Part shown: one piece after another, positions 1 to 6,081 of the stretch
Numbering within the stretch: the stretch's first letter is position 1
Layout of the letters: every line of letters starts with the position of its first letter
Source of the DNA: Candidatus Woesearchaeota archaeon
GTDB lineage: Archaea; Nanobdellota; Nanobdellia; Woesearchaeales; JAGVYJ01
Direction: 5' to 3'
Length of the DNA stretch: 9,740 nt
NCBI GenBank assembly: GCA_018303315.1
Contig: JAGVYJ010000047.1
Span: forward strand, 1 to 9,740
Made by a program: the position numbers and the translations under genes
The notes under the pieces: generated by a model
The model's database searches: none
Seen by the model: only the letters and a program-made list of their open reading frames with translations
What the model was told of the DNA's origin: nothing

Positions 1-495
1 CCCATAGAAGAATGCGAACAGCACCGAGAAAAGCAACACCTTGAAGTTATTGAAGAAAATGCCCGTAAGGGCGCTGGAGCTGGAGATGGCACTCGTGGTG
101 GAACTCGGGCCTGTATTGATGGCAACTATAGTCTCTGTCTGCACCCCAAAGAGGGTTTGAATGAACCTGTCAGGCAACACTATGTACCAGATTGTATAGG
201 CTGCCACAAAGCCGATGAACATAAGCATGAGGAACGCAAGGGCCCTGCTGTGCTCCCTCATAAGCTTCCGCTCATCCCCGGTTTTCATGGCCTTTTTCTC
301 CTCAAACCTGAGGGTTTTCTGGAACAGTACCAGGCTGGCAATAACTGTGAGGAATACGGAAACAAGGCTTGCATATTTCTCAAAGATGAAAAAGGCCAGG
401 AACAGGCCCAAAGTGGCATAAAGAAACCCTAATAAGAACAATTCCCAAGGGCTTTTCTCCGCCTTGGCAGGCCCTATAATCGCTTCCAGAACCAT
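1..495 (-). CDS. SpoIIM-family (DUF95) integral membrane protein, 3' end cut by window
   Basis: The minus-strand frame is open from an ATG at 495 to the window edge, giving the first 165 residues of a protein with no stop in view. It begins MVLEAIIGPAKAEKSPWELF and has hydrophobic segments near residues 19-38, 41-59 and 86-107, with a fourth starting near 151. A charged loop (about 62-83, FEEKKAMKTGDERKLMREHS) separates segments 2 and 3. A Ser/Thr-rich stretch lies at 129-143, and the visible part ends in FFNNFKVLLFSVLFAFFYG. The early 'NPxKAExSPWE' region and the 'NN-K-LLFS-LFAFFYG' segment are what I recognise from archaeal SpoIIM-like proteins. In bacteria SpoIIM acts in peptidoglycan remodelling during engulfment; the archaeal role is unknown and should not be assumed the same. 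The gene starts 37 nt after nrdR and has its own TATA box. Family call is from memory of the pattern; membrane topology is seen directly. Confidence 0.72.
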   Translation of the reverse strand, partial: MVLEAIIGPAKAEKSPWELFLLGFLYATLGLFLAFFIFEKYASLVSVFLTVIASLVLFQKTLRFEEKKAMKTGDERKLMREHSRALAFLMLMFIGFVAAYTIWYIVLPDRFIQTLFGVQTETIVAINTGPSSTTSAISSSSALTGIFFNNFKVLLFSVLFAFFYG

Positions 496-517
496 TACTT
501 CAATTCTGGACAAAGCG

Positions 518-527
518 CTTTATAAAG
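518..527 (-). promoter_or_regulatory. TATA box for the SpoIIM-like gene
   Basis: CTTTATAAAG, a perfect palindrome, lies in the short gap between nrdR and the membrane protein gene. Its centre is about 27 nt upstream of the ATG at 495. With the usual archaeal TATA-to-start distance, transcription would begin at or within a few bases of the start codon, so the mRNA is probably leaderless. No Shine-Dalgarno sequence is visible between the box and the ATG, which agrees. The box ends only 5 nt from the nrdR stop codon. Confidence 0.6.
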
Positions 528-532
528 ATTTC

Positions 533-982
533 TCATTTCTTAAGCTTCTTCAGTTCCTCTTCAAAGGTGTCTATGTTGCCGAATTCCCTGTAGACAGAAG
601 CAAACCTGATATAGGCTATGGCATCCAGTTTCCTTAGGGCACGCATCACCATCTCGCCTATTGTGCTGCTCTTTATTTCCTTCCTGCCCTTTGTCAGGAG
701 CCGGTTTTCAATGGAGGATGCGATTTCCTCAATTTTGTCCTGGGACACAGGCCTTTTCTCGCATGCCTTCATTAGCCCTGTAATCAGCTTCTTTCTGTCG
801 AAAGGCTCCCGCCTGTTATCCCTCTTCACAACCACAAAGCCCTGGCTCTGGAGCCTTTCATAAGTTGTGAACCTCCTTTTGCATTTAAGGCATTCCCGCC
901 TTCGCCTGTTGGCGTTAAGCTTAGCTATTTCCCTCTTGTCAACTACCTTTGTCTTTGCATGATTGCAGAAAGGGCATCTCAT
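533..982 (-). CDS. nrdR: Transcriptional repressor NrdR (zinc ribbon plus ATP-cone)
   Basis: A 149-residue protein, the usual NrdR length. The N-terminal zinc ribbon has Cys3-x2-Cys6 (MRCPFC) and Cys31-x2-Cys34 (CLKC), followed by RRFTTYER. An ATP-cone domain spans about residues 49-139, opening with VVKRDNRREPFDRKKL and closing with YIRFASVYREF. In the known family the ATP-cone senses ATP/dATP, and the protein represses ribonucleotide reductase genes by binding paired NrdR boxes. NrdR is widespread in bacteria and much less usual in archaea. Here it has its own TATA box and lies downstream of rps12 on the same strand. No ribonucleotide reductase gene is in the window, so its target is unseen. 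The ATG at 982 places the first Cys at residue 3, as in the family. All four zinc ligands are present and nothing looks broken. Confidence 0.95.
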   Translation of the reverse strand: MRCPFCNHAKTKVVDKREIAKLNANRRRRECLKCKRRFTTYERLQSQGFVVVKRDNRREPFDRKKLITGLMKACEKRPVSQDKIEEIASSIENRLLTKGRKEIKSSTIGEMVMRALRKLDAIAYIRFASVYREFGNIDTFEEELKKLKK

Positions 983-1007
983 CCTGGTTGAAACAACACA
1001 ACATCTT

Positions 1008-1016
1008 GTATTTAAT
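1008..1016 (-). promoter_or_regulatory. TATA box for nrdR
   Basis: ATTAAATAC on the minus strand has its centre about 30 nt upstream of the nrdR ATG at 982. Transcription is expected to start near 984-988, leaving almost no 5' leader. The spacing matches the second TATA box in the window (before the SpoIIM-like gene), so two adjacent genes share a leaderless-type promoter layout. Reading is by eye; no start site has been mapped. Confidence 0.5.
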
Positions 1017-1049
1017 GTTTTTTCTTATGCACTAAGGTTCCTTAAAAGA

Positions 1050-1091
1050 GCATATATGCATATTTTTGATAGGCTGATATGGATATTCATA
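1050..1091. promoter_or_regulatory. Pair of AT-rich palindromes upstream of nrdR, possible operators
   Basis: GCATATATGC (1050-1059, overlapping the palindrome ATATGCATAT at 1054-1063) and TATG-GATATT-CATA (1078-1091) have centres about 30 bp apart, close to three helical turns. Known NrdR sites are paired AT-rich palindromes at similar spacing, so an autoregulatory site is conceivable. Against this, the flanks do not match the bacterial ACAC...GTGT consensus, and short AT palindromes arise by chance in AT-rich spacers. They lie upstream of the TATA box, not over it. Confidence 0.22.
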
Positions 1092-1100
1092 CATTAATTT

Positions 1101-1206
1101 TATTTCTGCCGGCACCTCTCCCGGTGTACTCCGGTCGCTTTGTGGCCTTGGCAGAGGCTTAGCCTCTGCTATAGCCACTCTTGTTCTCTGCAATTGTGCA
1201 GAAATA
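1101..1206 (-). other. 106-nt potentially structured element downstream of rps12
   Basis: The outer ends pair perfectly over 9 bp: 1101-1109 (TATTTCTGC) with 1198-1206 (GCAGAAATA). Inside are a small arm, CACC 1113-1116 with GGTG 1123-1126, and a large arm at 1142-1178. An alternative hairpin, TCTGCA 1187-1192 with TGCAGA 1197-1202 (loop ATTG), competes with the closing helix. On the minus strand the element begins 48 nt after the rps12 stop, so it would lie in the 3' end of the polymerase operon transcript. It might serve as a terminator or processing element, or be a separate small RNA. I cannot match it to tRNA, 5S, SRP or RNase P RNA. The pairing is seen; any RNA function is inferred. Confidence 0.35.
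1142..1178. repeat. Two-tier hairpin (8-bp inner stem, 5-bp outer stem)
   Basis: GCAGAGGC (1151-1158) pairs with GCCTCTGC (1162-1169) around a 3-nt TTA loop. GTGGC (1142-1146) pairs with GCCAC (1174-1178), with a 4+4 nt internal loop between the two stems. Thirteen Watson-Crick pairs within 37 nt is strong for a spacer. It is the most stable part of the interval between rps12 and nrdR. No run of T follows it on the minus strand, so it does not look like a bacterial-type intrinsic terminator. Confidence 0.7.
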
Positions 1207-1253
1207 TGTCAGAAACTGAGACTGCGATTCGGAACAGCGCTCAAAGAAACAAT

Positions 1254-1691
1254 CTACTTTCTGGCTTTTTCTATCTTCTTCTTCAGCAGCGCATCAAGGC
1301 TCTGGTCATTTATCTGAACAACCTGCCACCGAACCCCGGGAATGTCTCCCTTGGCACGGCCCTTGTTGCCGCCGATGCACTCTATAATGACTTCATCATG
1401 CTCATCTATAAGCTTGATTGCCCCATCCCGCGGCGCAAAAGCAGTGACCTGCTTGCCATTCTTAACCAACTGCACCCTCACGCATTTCCTAAGCCCTGAA
1501 TTGGGCTGCTTTGCCTCAAGGGTGATCTTTTCAAGCACAATGCCTTTTGCCTGCGACGCACCACCAAGAGGGTCGGATTTCTTCTTGAGGCCCAGAGTCC
1601 TGCTTACATAGGAAGCCTTCTTCCATTTGGCTTTGGCCCTGCGTTCCTTCAATTTCTTGCCTGCATTCATTCCGCTTGGCTTTTTGCCCAT
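1254..1691 (-). CDS. rps12: Small ribosomal subunit protein uS12 (S12)
   Basis: A 145-residue protein of archaeal S12 size, starting MGKKPSGMNAGKKLKERRAK. The conserved decoding-centre signatures are present: KQPNSGLRKCVRVQL (about 82-96) and PRDGAIKLIDEHDEV (about 107-121), followed by GGNKGRAKGDIPGVRWQVV. uS12 sits at the subunit interface near the decoding site and helps control accuracy. The N-terminal third is strongly basic, as expected for rRNA binding. The ATG follows the nusA stop codon with no spacer (TAAATG), so the two are probably translationally coupled. In many archaea rps7 and the elongation factor genes come next; here the operon ends instead and a 271-nt spacer follows. The frame is intact with a TAG stop. 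Confidence 0.97.
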   Translation of the reverse strand: MGKKPSGMNAGKKLKERRAKAKWKKASYVSRTLGLKKKSDPLGGASQAKGIVLEKITLEAKQPNSGLRKCVRVQLVKNGKQVTAFAPRDGAIKLIDEHDEVIIECIGGNKGRAKGDIPGVRWQVVQINDQSLDALLKKKIEKARK

Positions 1692-2117
1692 TTAAACCAC
1701 TTTTATGTCATTTATTGAATCAAAATATCTCTGGATTATGCTCTTGGTCTGCTTAAGGTTCTGGCTTTCCCTGCCAATCAGCAGCCTCTTGGCCTCGCTG
1801 CTCTGGCTCACAAGGGTGAGTGTCTGGTTGTCCACCAGCACATCCTTAAGCACCGAAGGCTGGATCAGAGTTCTGACGAACTTCTCAATCTCAGGGTTAA
1901 ACTCCAGTATTTTAATCTTTCTCTTTAGCATGAATTCAAGCTTTCTTACTGTTGAGCCGTTCCTGCCGATGGCCTTTGACATCTGGCCGGGCTCAACCAC
2001 AAAAATCAGGTACTTGTTCCTGTCCTCGAAGCAGTCTTTTATTTCAGCATGGCTCACTCTTTCAAATAATGCAATGGACTGCATCATCGCCATGTCATAC
2101 TTAATTCTTGTCCTCAT
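1692..2117 (-). CDS. nusA: Archaeal NusA-like transcription factor (two KH domains)
   Basis: A 141-residue protein, the short archaeal form of NusA. It lacks the N-terminal polymerase-binding domain and the S1 domain of bacterial NusA and keeps only the KH module. KH1 carries the GxxG loop as GRNG (51-54) within EPGQMSKAIGRNGSTVRKLE. KH2 carries GRES (115-118) in RLLIGRESQNLKQ, which lacks the final Gly of the motif, a change often seen in the second KH. The family binds RNA and is thought to act in transcription termination or elongation and possibly rRNA synthesis. The ATG at 2117 overlaps the L30e gene by 17 nt. A start at Met9 (2093) is possible but would remove RTRIKYD, which resembles the usual family beginning. 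Position between rpl30e and rps12 is the standard archaeal order. Confidence 0.93.
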   Translation of the reverse strand: MRTRIKYDMAMMQSIALFERVSHAEIKDCFEDRNKYLIFVVEPGQMSKAIGRNGSTVRKLEFMLKRKIKILEFNPEIEKFVRTLIQPSVLKDVLVDNQTLTLVSQSSEAKRLLIGRESQNLKQTKSIIQRYFDSINDIKVV

Positions 2118-2391
2118 TCAAAAACCCTAGCACAGAAATCGAAAATTGCTTCCTGCAGATTATACCAAGCTCTGTGTTTGGCACAGCCAGCGTATCCACA
2201 GGCACCTTCGCAAACCCTGCAAGCCTGCTTAAATCCTGCACCACTGCTGCGGGGCAGTTGGAGCTGAGAACCACGTGGGAAAGCCTGTTGCGCTGTAAGG
2301 CAGACCTGGTCTGCTTTGTGCCGATTACAGCCCTGCCCTCTTCCAGATGCCGCTTCAATTCATCCACTAGGCCTGTTGTTTCCTGTGCCAT
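2101..2391 (-). CDS. rpl30e: Ribosomal protein eL30 (L30e family)
   Basis: A 96-residue protein of the L7Ae/L30e/S12e/Gadd45 fold. Recognisable features are the GRAVIGTKQTRSALQRNRLS stretch (about 19-38), VVLSSNCPAAVV (about 40-51) and the C-terminal VPNTELGIICRKQFSISVLGF. eL30 binds kink-turn type RNA and is a component of the large subunit. The gene begins 2 nt after the rpoA2 stop and overlaps nusA by 17 nt at its end, the usual place of rpl30e in archaeal polymerase operons. Extra residues at the N-terminus (about 6-8) compared with short archaeal forms are mild. A general L7Ae-family protein is an alternative, but the context favours L30e. Confidence 0.93.
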   Translation of the reverse strand: MAQETTGLVDELKRHLEEGRAVIGTKQTRSALQRNRLSHVVLSSNCPAAVVQDLSRLAGFAKVPVDTLAVPNTELGIICRKQFSISVLGFLNEDKN

Positions 2392-2393
2392 TT

Positions 2394-3527
2394 TCAGTTC
2401 TGCTTTGATATTAGCCTTGTCAGCCCTGTCCCTATGGGAGCTGGCTGGTTTATCATGACATTCTCAATTACTGAATTTAATGGGTCAACCTCTCCTGTAA
2501 GGCTTGCGTTGATTATGTGCTTTATCGGAGTCTCGAAGGACGCCCTTGCAAGCACAGATGACTTGTCCTTGACCACACCGTATCTTGTAACCCCTTTAAC
2601 CGAGCCCCGCTGGCACATGGTGTCAGCAACAAGCTTGATATGCCTGATATCCACGTTCAGGCCCTGGTCCTGAATCACCTTCCACACTTCCCTGATTATA
2701 GCCTCCCTGGCCGCTTCTACGCCCAATACCTTCTCCACCTCAAAAATATCGTTGGACACTGTCCTGGAGGAGTCAACTTCCTCAAGCGCCAAAATCTTCT
2801 TGAGGTTGGAGCCTGCTGTAATAATCATTACCTCCCCACTGACTGTCTTGACAGGGAGAACCTGCTTGATTCCCTTTATCCCCTTTATGAAAACCTTCTT
2901 TATCTTTTCCTTGAGATTGAAAACGTCGCTGAAACTCTGTTCCTTGGATCTTGTCTTGAAAGTTACAATGTTGTCAGACATGCTCACAGAGACGCTCTTG
3001 ATTCCTGCTTTGAGCACCTTCAGGAATGCGACATCCGTGGTGCCGAGTGCCTTATACTTGCCTTCGTCCAGCCTGACGTCAATCTTTGATTCGGCTATGC
3101 TGATCAGGAATTCGCTTGCCACCTCGCTCAATGTGGTCTCTTTTATCTTTGTGATTATCTTGTCGATATCCTGGCCTGTGCTGTATGGCTTCTTGAGGTA
3201 TATGTCCATGGATGGCGTGGAAATATTCTTCCTGCCGTCAAGTATCTCGATAATCCTGGGCAGGCCAAGGGTAACGTTCATCTCAGCAACCCCTGCAAAG
3301 TGGAATGTATTCAGAGTCATCTGGGTGCCTGGCTCGCCAATGCTCTCAGCTCCCACAATGCCAACGCTCTCTCCCGGCTCTGCCTTCATATTGTTATAAT
3401 CGCTGATTATGCGCTGCATTATCTTATCTGCTTTAGCTTGGGGAATGTTCCTCGCTGACATTTCATTTTCTATCTCAGCAATCAGACTTTCAGGAAGCTC
3501 ATCTTCGTATTTCTTAAGACTGGCCAT
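2394..3527 (-). CDS. rpoA2: DNA-directed RNA polymerase subunit A''
   Basis: A 377-residue protein, the usual size for A'', which equals the C-terminal third of bacterial beta' or eukaryotic Rpb1. The trigger loop, which closes on the incoming nucleotide, is at about 65-80 (GEPGTQMTLNTFHFAG), followed by NVTLGLPRIIEILDGRK. The C-terminal clamp/cleft part has VDIRHIKLVADTMCQRG (292-308), RASFETPIKHI (328-338) and QPAPIGTGL (361-369). Its ATG lies inside the end of rpoA1, with a 14-nt overlap. A Shine-Dalgarno-like GGAGATGA, one base from GGAGGTGA, is 6 nt upstream, making this one of the better ribosome binding sites in the operon. No intein or frameshift is seen. With A' it rebuilds the largest subunit. 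Confidence 0.97.
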   Translation of the reverse strand: MASLKKYEDELPESLIAEIENEMSARNIPQAKADKIMQRIISDYNNMKAEPGESVGIVGAESIGEPGTQMTLNTFHFAGVAEMNVTLGLPRIIEILDGRKNISTPSMDIYLKKPYSTGQDIDKIITKIKETTLSEVASEFLISIAESKIDVRLDEGKYKALGTTDVAFLKVLKAGIKSVSVSMSDNIVTFKTRSKEQSFSDVFNLKEKIKKVFIKGIKGIKQVLPVKTVSGEVMIITAGSNLKKILALEEVDSSRTVSNDIFEVEKVLGVEAAREAIIREVWKVIQDQGLNVDIRHIKLVADTMCQRGSVKGVTRYGVVKDKSSVLARASFETPIKHIINASLTGEVDPLNSVIENVMINQPAPIGTGLTRLISKQN

Positions 3528-6080
3528 GTGAATTCATCTCCTCGTCAATGATGCGACGCACGTTAATCTTGCCTCCTTCTGACTTGGAAACATCTATCGA
3601 GTCATCGCCGTACCTGAACTGGATGATACGGTTGCCTGCATCCCTGATAGTGTAATCATGCTCTACCTTCACATCCTGCAGGCCGTTTGCAAGCCGCCTG
3701 TAAAGATATCCTGATTTGGGCGTCCTGAGGGCTGTGTCCATCAGGCTGTCACGGCCCACCATTGCCTGGAAAAAGAACTCATGGGGCTTTAGCCCTCCCT
3801 TGAAATTGCTCCTCACAAATCCGCGGGCATCGGTGCCAAGGTCACCTTTCTCAAATACGGACAGGGTTCTGTCCCGGTATCCGTGCTCAATTCTCTTGCC
3901 CCTCAGCGACTGCTGGCCCACCATTCCGGCAATCTGTGCAAGGTTCAGCGTGCTTCCCCTTGCTCCGGACTTGGCCATTATAATTGTGTGTGAGTTCTGC
4001 TTTGCATAGTTCTCAACAACCTCCCCTGCCTTGTTCCTGGACTTGCTCAACAACTCTGAAATCCTTATCTCCAGAGTCTCGGAGATGCTCCTGCCCGGCA
4101 GGATTTCCAGGTTGCCCTTGTAATAATCGTCGATAAGTTTCTTGACTTCCCTGTCTGAACTCTCGAAAATCTGGTCAATCTGGTCCTTTGCCTCCTGTGG
4201 AAGGTCAGCATCATCAATTGCTACGGTAAAGCCGCGCCTCATGACAACCGCAATGCCAAGCCTGAATATCTTGCCAAGAAAGTCGGCTGTAAAATCCTGG
4301 CCATACCTTGTATGGATATTCCTTATGAGCAATCCTGACTCCTGGCCGATATTTGACTTGTCAAGCACGCCCTTAAGCAATCTGCCGCTCTCTATAACAA
4401 CTTCCGGTTCTTCCTTAGACCTGCTCTTGCCCCTGAAGTTGAAGTCCTGGGGGAGGAGCATGCTGAATATTTCCTTGCCCGGCACCATCTCTTTCCTGCT
4501 GAAACCAGTAAAATCGTCGACCCCTATGGAGTAAAGAAGGTCAATCGCTTCATGCCTTGGAATCTCCAAATCCTTTTGGGTAAGAAGATAGATGCCGGCA
4601 ACAGAATCTTGGACGCAGCCGATGATGGCAAGTCCATATCTGGGCGAGATAAGGTGCTGCTGCACCATCATAAGCAGCTCAGCTTCGGCCTTCGCCTCCT
4701 CCGTCTGGGGAATATGGAGATTCATTTCATCACCGTCAAAGTCCGCATTGTAAGGGTGGCAGACTGCAGGGTTGAGGCGCAATGTCTTCCCCGGAAGAAC
4801 CTTCACCTTGTGGGCCATCATGCTCATCCTGTGAAGGCTTGGCTGCCTGTTGAACAGGGCAATGTCCCCGTCCATGACATGGCGCTCCACGATATATCCC
4901 GGCTGAAGCTCTTCAAGGGAGCTTTCAATGGTCTCGCTTGTCAGCCTTTTGCGCTTGCCGTCAGGCCTGACAATGTAATTGGCCCCGGGATACTTGGTCG
5001 GGCCCCTCTCAACGAATTTTTTGAGATAATCAGCATTCCATTCCGTCAGCTTCTCCGGAACAGTAAGCTTTTCGGCCATAATCCTTGGCACTCCCACTTC
5101 ATTCAATTCCAGAGTGGGGTCTGGGCTTATGACTGTCCTTGCAGAGAAATTAGTCCTCTTGCCAGTCAGGTTGTGCCTGATTCTTCCTTCCTTGCTCTTT
5201 ATGCGCTCGCTCACCGTCTTCAGTGGCTGGCCTGAACGGTGTCTGGCAGGAGGCAGCTGGGCTATATCATTATCAAAAAAAGTGGTTACGTGATACTGCA
5301 GCAAATCCCATAAATCCTCAATAATTATTTCCGGGGCACCTGCATTTATGTTTTCAAAAAGCCGCTGGTTTATACGCACTATATCGCCAAGCTTGTGAGT
5401 CAGGTCGTCCTCAGAACGCTCTCCGGACTCTAGGGTGATGCTGGGCCTCATTGTGACAGGGGGAATCGGCAGCAGCGTCAGGATCAGCCACTCCGGGCGC
5501 ACAGAGCTCGGGTTATAGCCAAGAACCCTCAGATCATTGTCAGTAATCTTCTCAAATCTTGTCCTTATCTCAATTGGCGAGAGCCTTTTCTCGTCCTCCA
5601 AAAATGTTGTCGGTTTCTCAAGAGTTATTTTGCCCTGCTTTGCGTTGCAGTGGGGGCATTTCCCAACGTTCTTGTGGGCTGTGATTATCTCCTTAAGCTT
5701 CTTTTTATGGGCGTCAATGCCCCTTTCCTTGCCATATTTTATGAGCTTGTCCCCATATTTGCTGATGAGCTTGTCATCAAGCAGTATTCTGCTGCATTCG
5801 CCGCAGGTGTGCCGGAGCAGGTGCAGTATGTGCTTTACAAATATTACATGGATTATCGGCCTCGCAAGGGAGATGTAGCTGAAGTGGCCGACGCATTCCT
5901 TGAGCCTCTGACACCTAGGCGAACGTCCATAAGGCCGCCGTCTACAGGATAGCCTTCCTTGTCGTACAGCTCAGGCGTCACCACTTTTGATGATGCCATC
6001 TTTTTTATCAATGTAGGTGATAAAATGCTAAATGATATAGACTTTACCTGCTTGTAAATCTCCACTTCTGTGTTTTCCAT
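3514..6080 (-). CDS. rpoA1: DNA-directed RNA polymerase subunit A' (frame broken near 5913)
   Basis: A' forms most of the largest subunit and holds the catalytic centre. The active-site motif NADFDGDEMN, with three magnesium-binding Asp, is encoded at 4749-4720. NFSARTVISPDP, HRMSMMAHKVKVLPG and the bridge helix region (FFFQAMVGRDSLMDTALRTP) are intact. The second N-terminal zinc site is present as CGEC (about 5802) and CPHC (about 5660). The gene is not one open frame: residues 1-56 read from the ATG at 6080, while everything from about 5912 on is in another frame. That second frame has no ATG, GTG or TTG upstream of a TTG at 5601, yet codes conserved A' sequence for about 100 codons before it. 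Joined, the product would be about 855 residues, near family size (roughly 870-900). The ATG is 1 nt after the rpoB1 stop; the end overlaps rpoA2 by 14 nt. The identity is certain; whether the break is real is not. Confidence 0.93.
5853..6080 (-). CDS. rpoA1: N-terminal frame of RNA polymerase A' (fragment)
   Basis: This 75-codon frame is the first part of rpoA1 as the sequence stands. Residues 1-56 are true A' N-terminus: KSISFSILSPTLIKKM, the VTPELYDKEGYPVDGGLMD stretch and RLG. After residue 56 the frame runs out of register and gives non-homologous residues (VRGSRNASATS) before a stop at 5853. It should be read as one piece of the broken rpoA1, not as an independent small protein. Its ATG is the natural start, 1 nt after the rpoB1 stop codon. 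Confidence 0.85.
   Translation of the reverse strand: MENTEVEIYKQVKSISFSILSPTLIKKMASSKVVTPELYDKEGYPVDGGLMDVRLGVRGSRNASATSATSPLRGR
5909..5918 (-). other. Frame junction and probable deletion in rpoA1
   Basis: On the minus strand CTA GGT encodes the Leu-Gly of MDVRLG in the first frame, and CAG AGG CTC starts QRLKECVGHF in the second frame. Only GT lies between. In the family these positions are separated by about 12 residues of the type VIDPGLRCKTCG, which carry the first two Cys of a CxxC-x6-CxxH zinc site. Here CVGH (second half) remains, and a single Cys, created by the junction codon TGT, stands five residues before it. If family spacing holds, about 34 nt are missing, which also explains the shift of frame. 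The palindrome CCTAGG lies at the break. Confidence 0.75.
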
Positions 6081-6081
6081 T

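Noticed and set aside
157..432. A 91-codon plus-strand frame near the left edge
   Set aside because: It is antisense to the SpoIIM-like gene, whose hydrophobic segments and TATA box are convincing.
1142..1178. Intrinsic terminator with hairpin and T-run
   Set aside because: The hairpin is strong, but neither flank carries the T-run needed on the minus strand; archaeal termination depends mainly on T-rich tracts.
1101..1206. tRNA or other known structural RNA
   Set aside because: No T-arm GGTTCGAAT-type sequence, no 7-bp acceptor with the correct cloverleaf spacing, and no hallmark of 5S, SRP or RNase P RNA was found.
2640..3399. Long plus-strand frames (149 and 215 codons) opposite rpoA2
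   Set aside because: They lie wholly antisense to a well-conserved gene, overlap each other, and show no recognisable domain.
4552..5235. A 227-codon plus-strand frame opposite rpoA1
   Set aside because: Antisense to the catalytic region of A'; its composition follows from codon use on the real strand and it has no promoter or family match.
5853..6080. Natural split of A' into two separately translated subunits
   Set aside because: The downstream frame has no start codon before 5601, although conserved A' sequence begins about 310 nt earlier, and a zinc-site Cys pair is missing at the junction.
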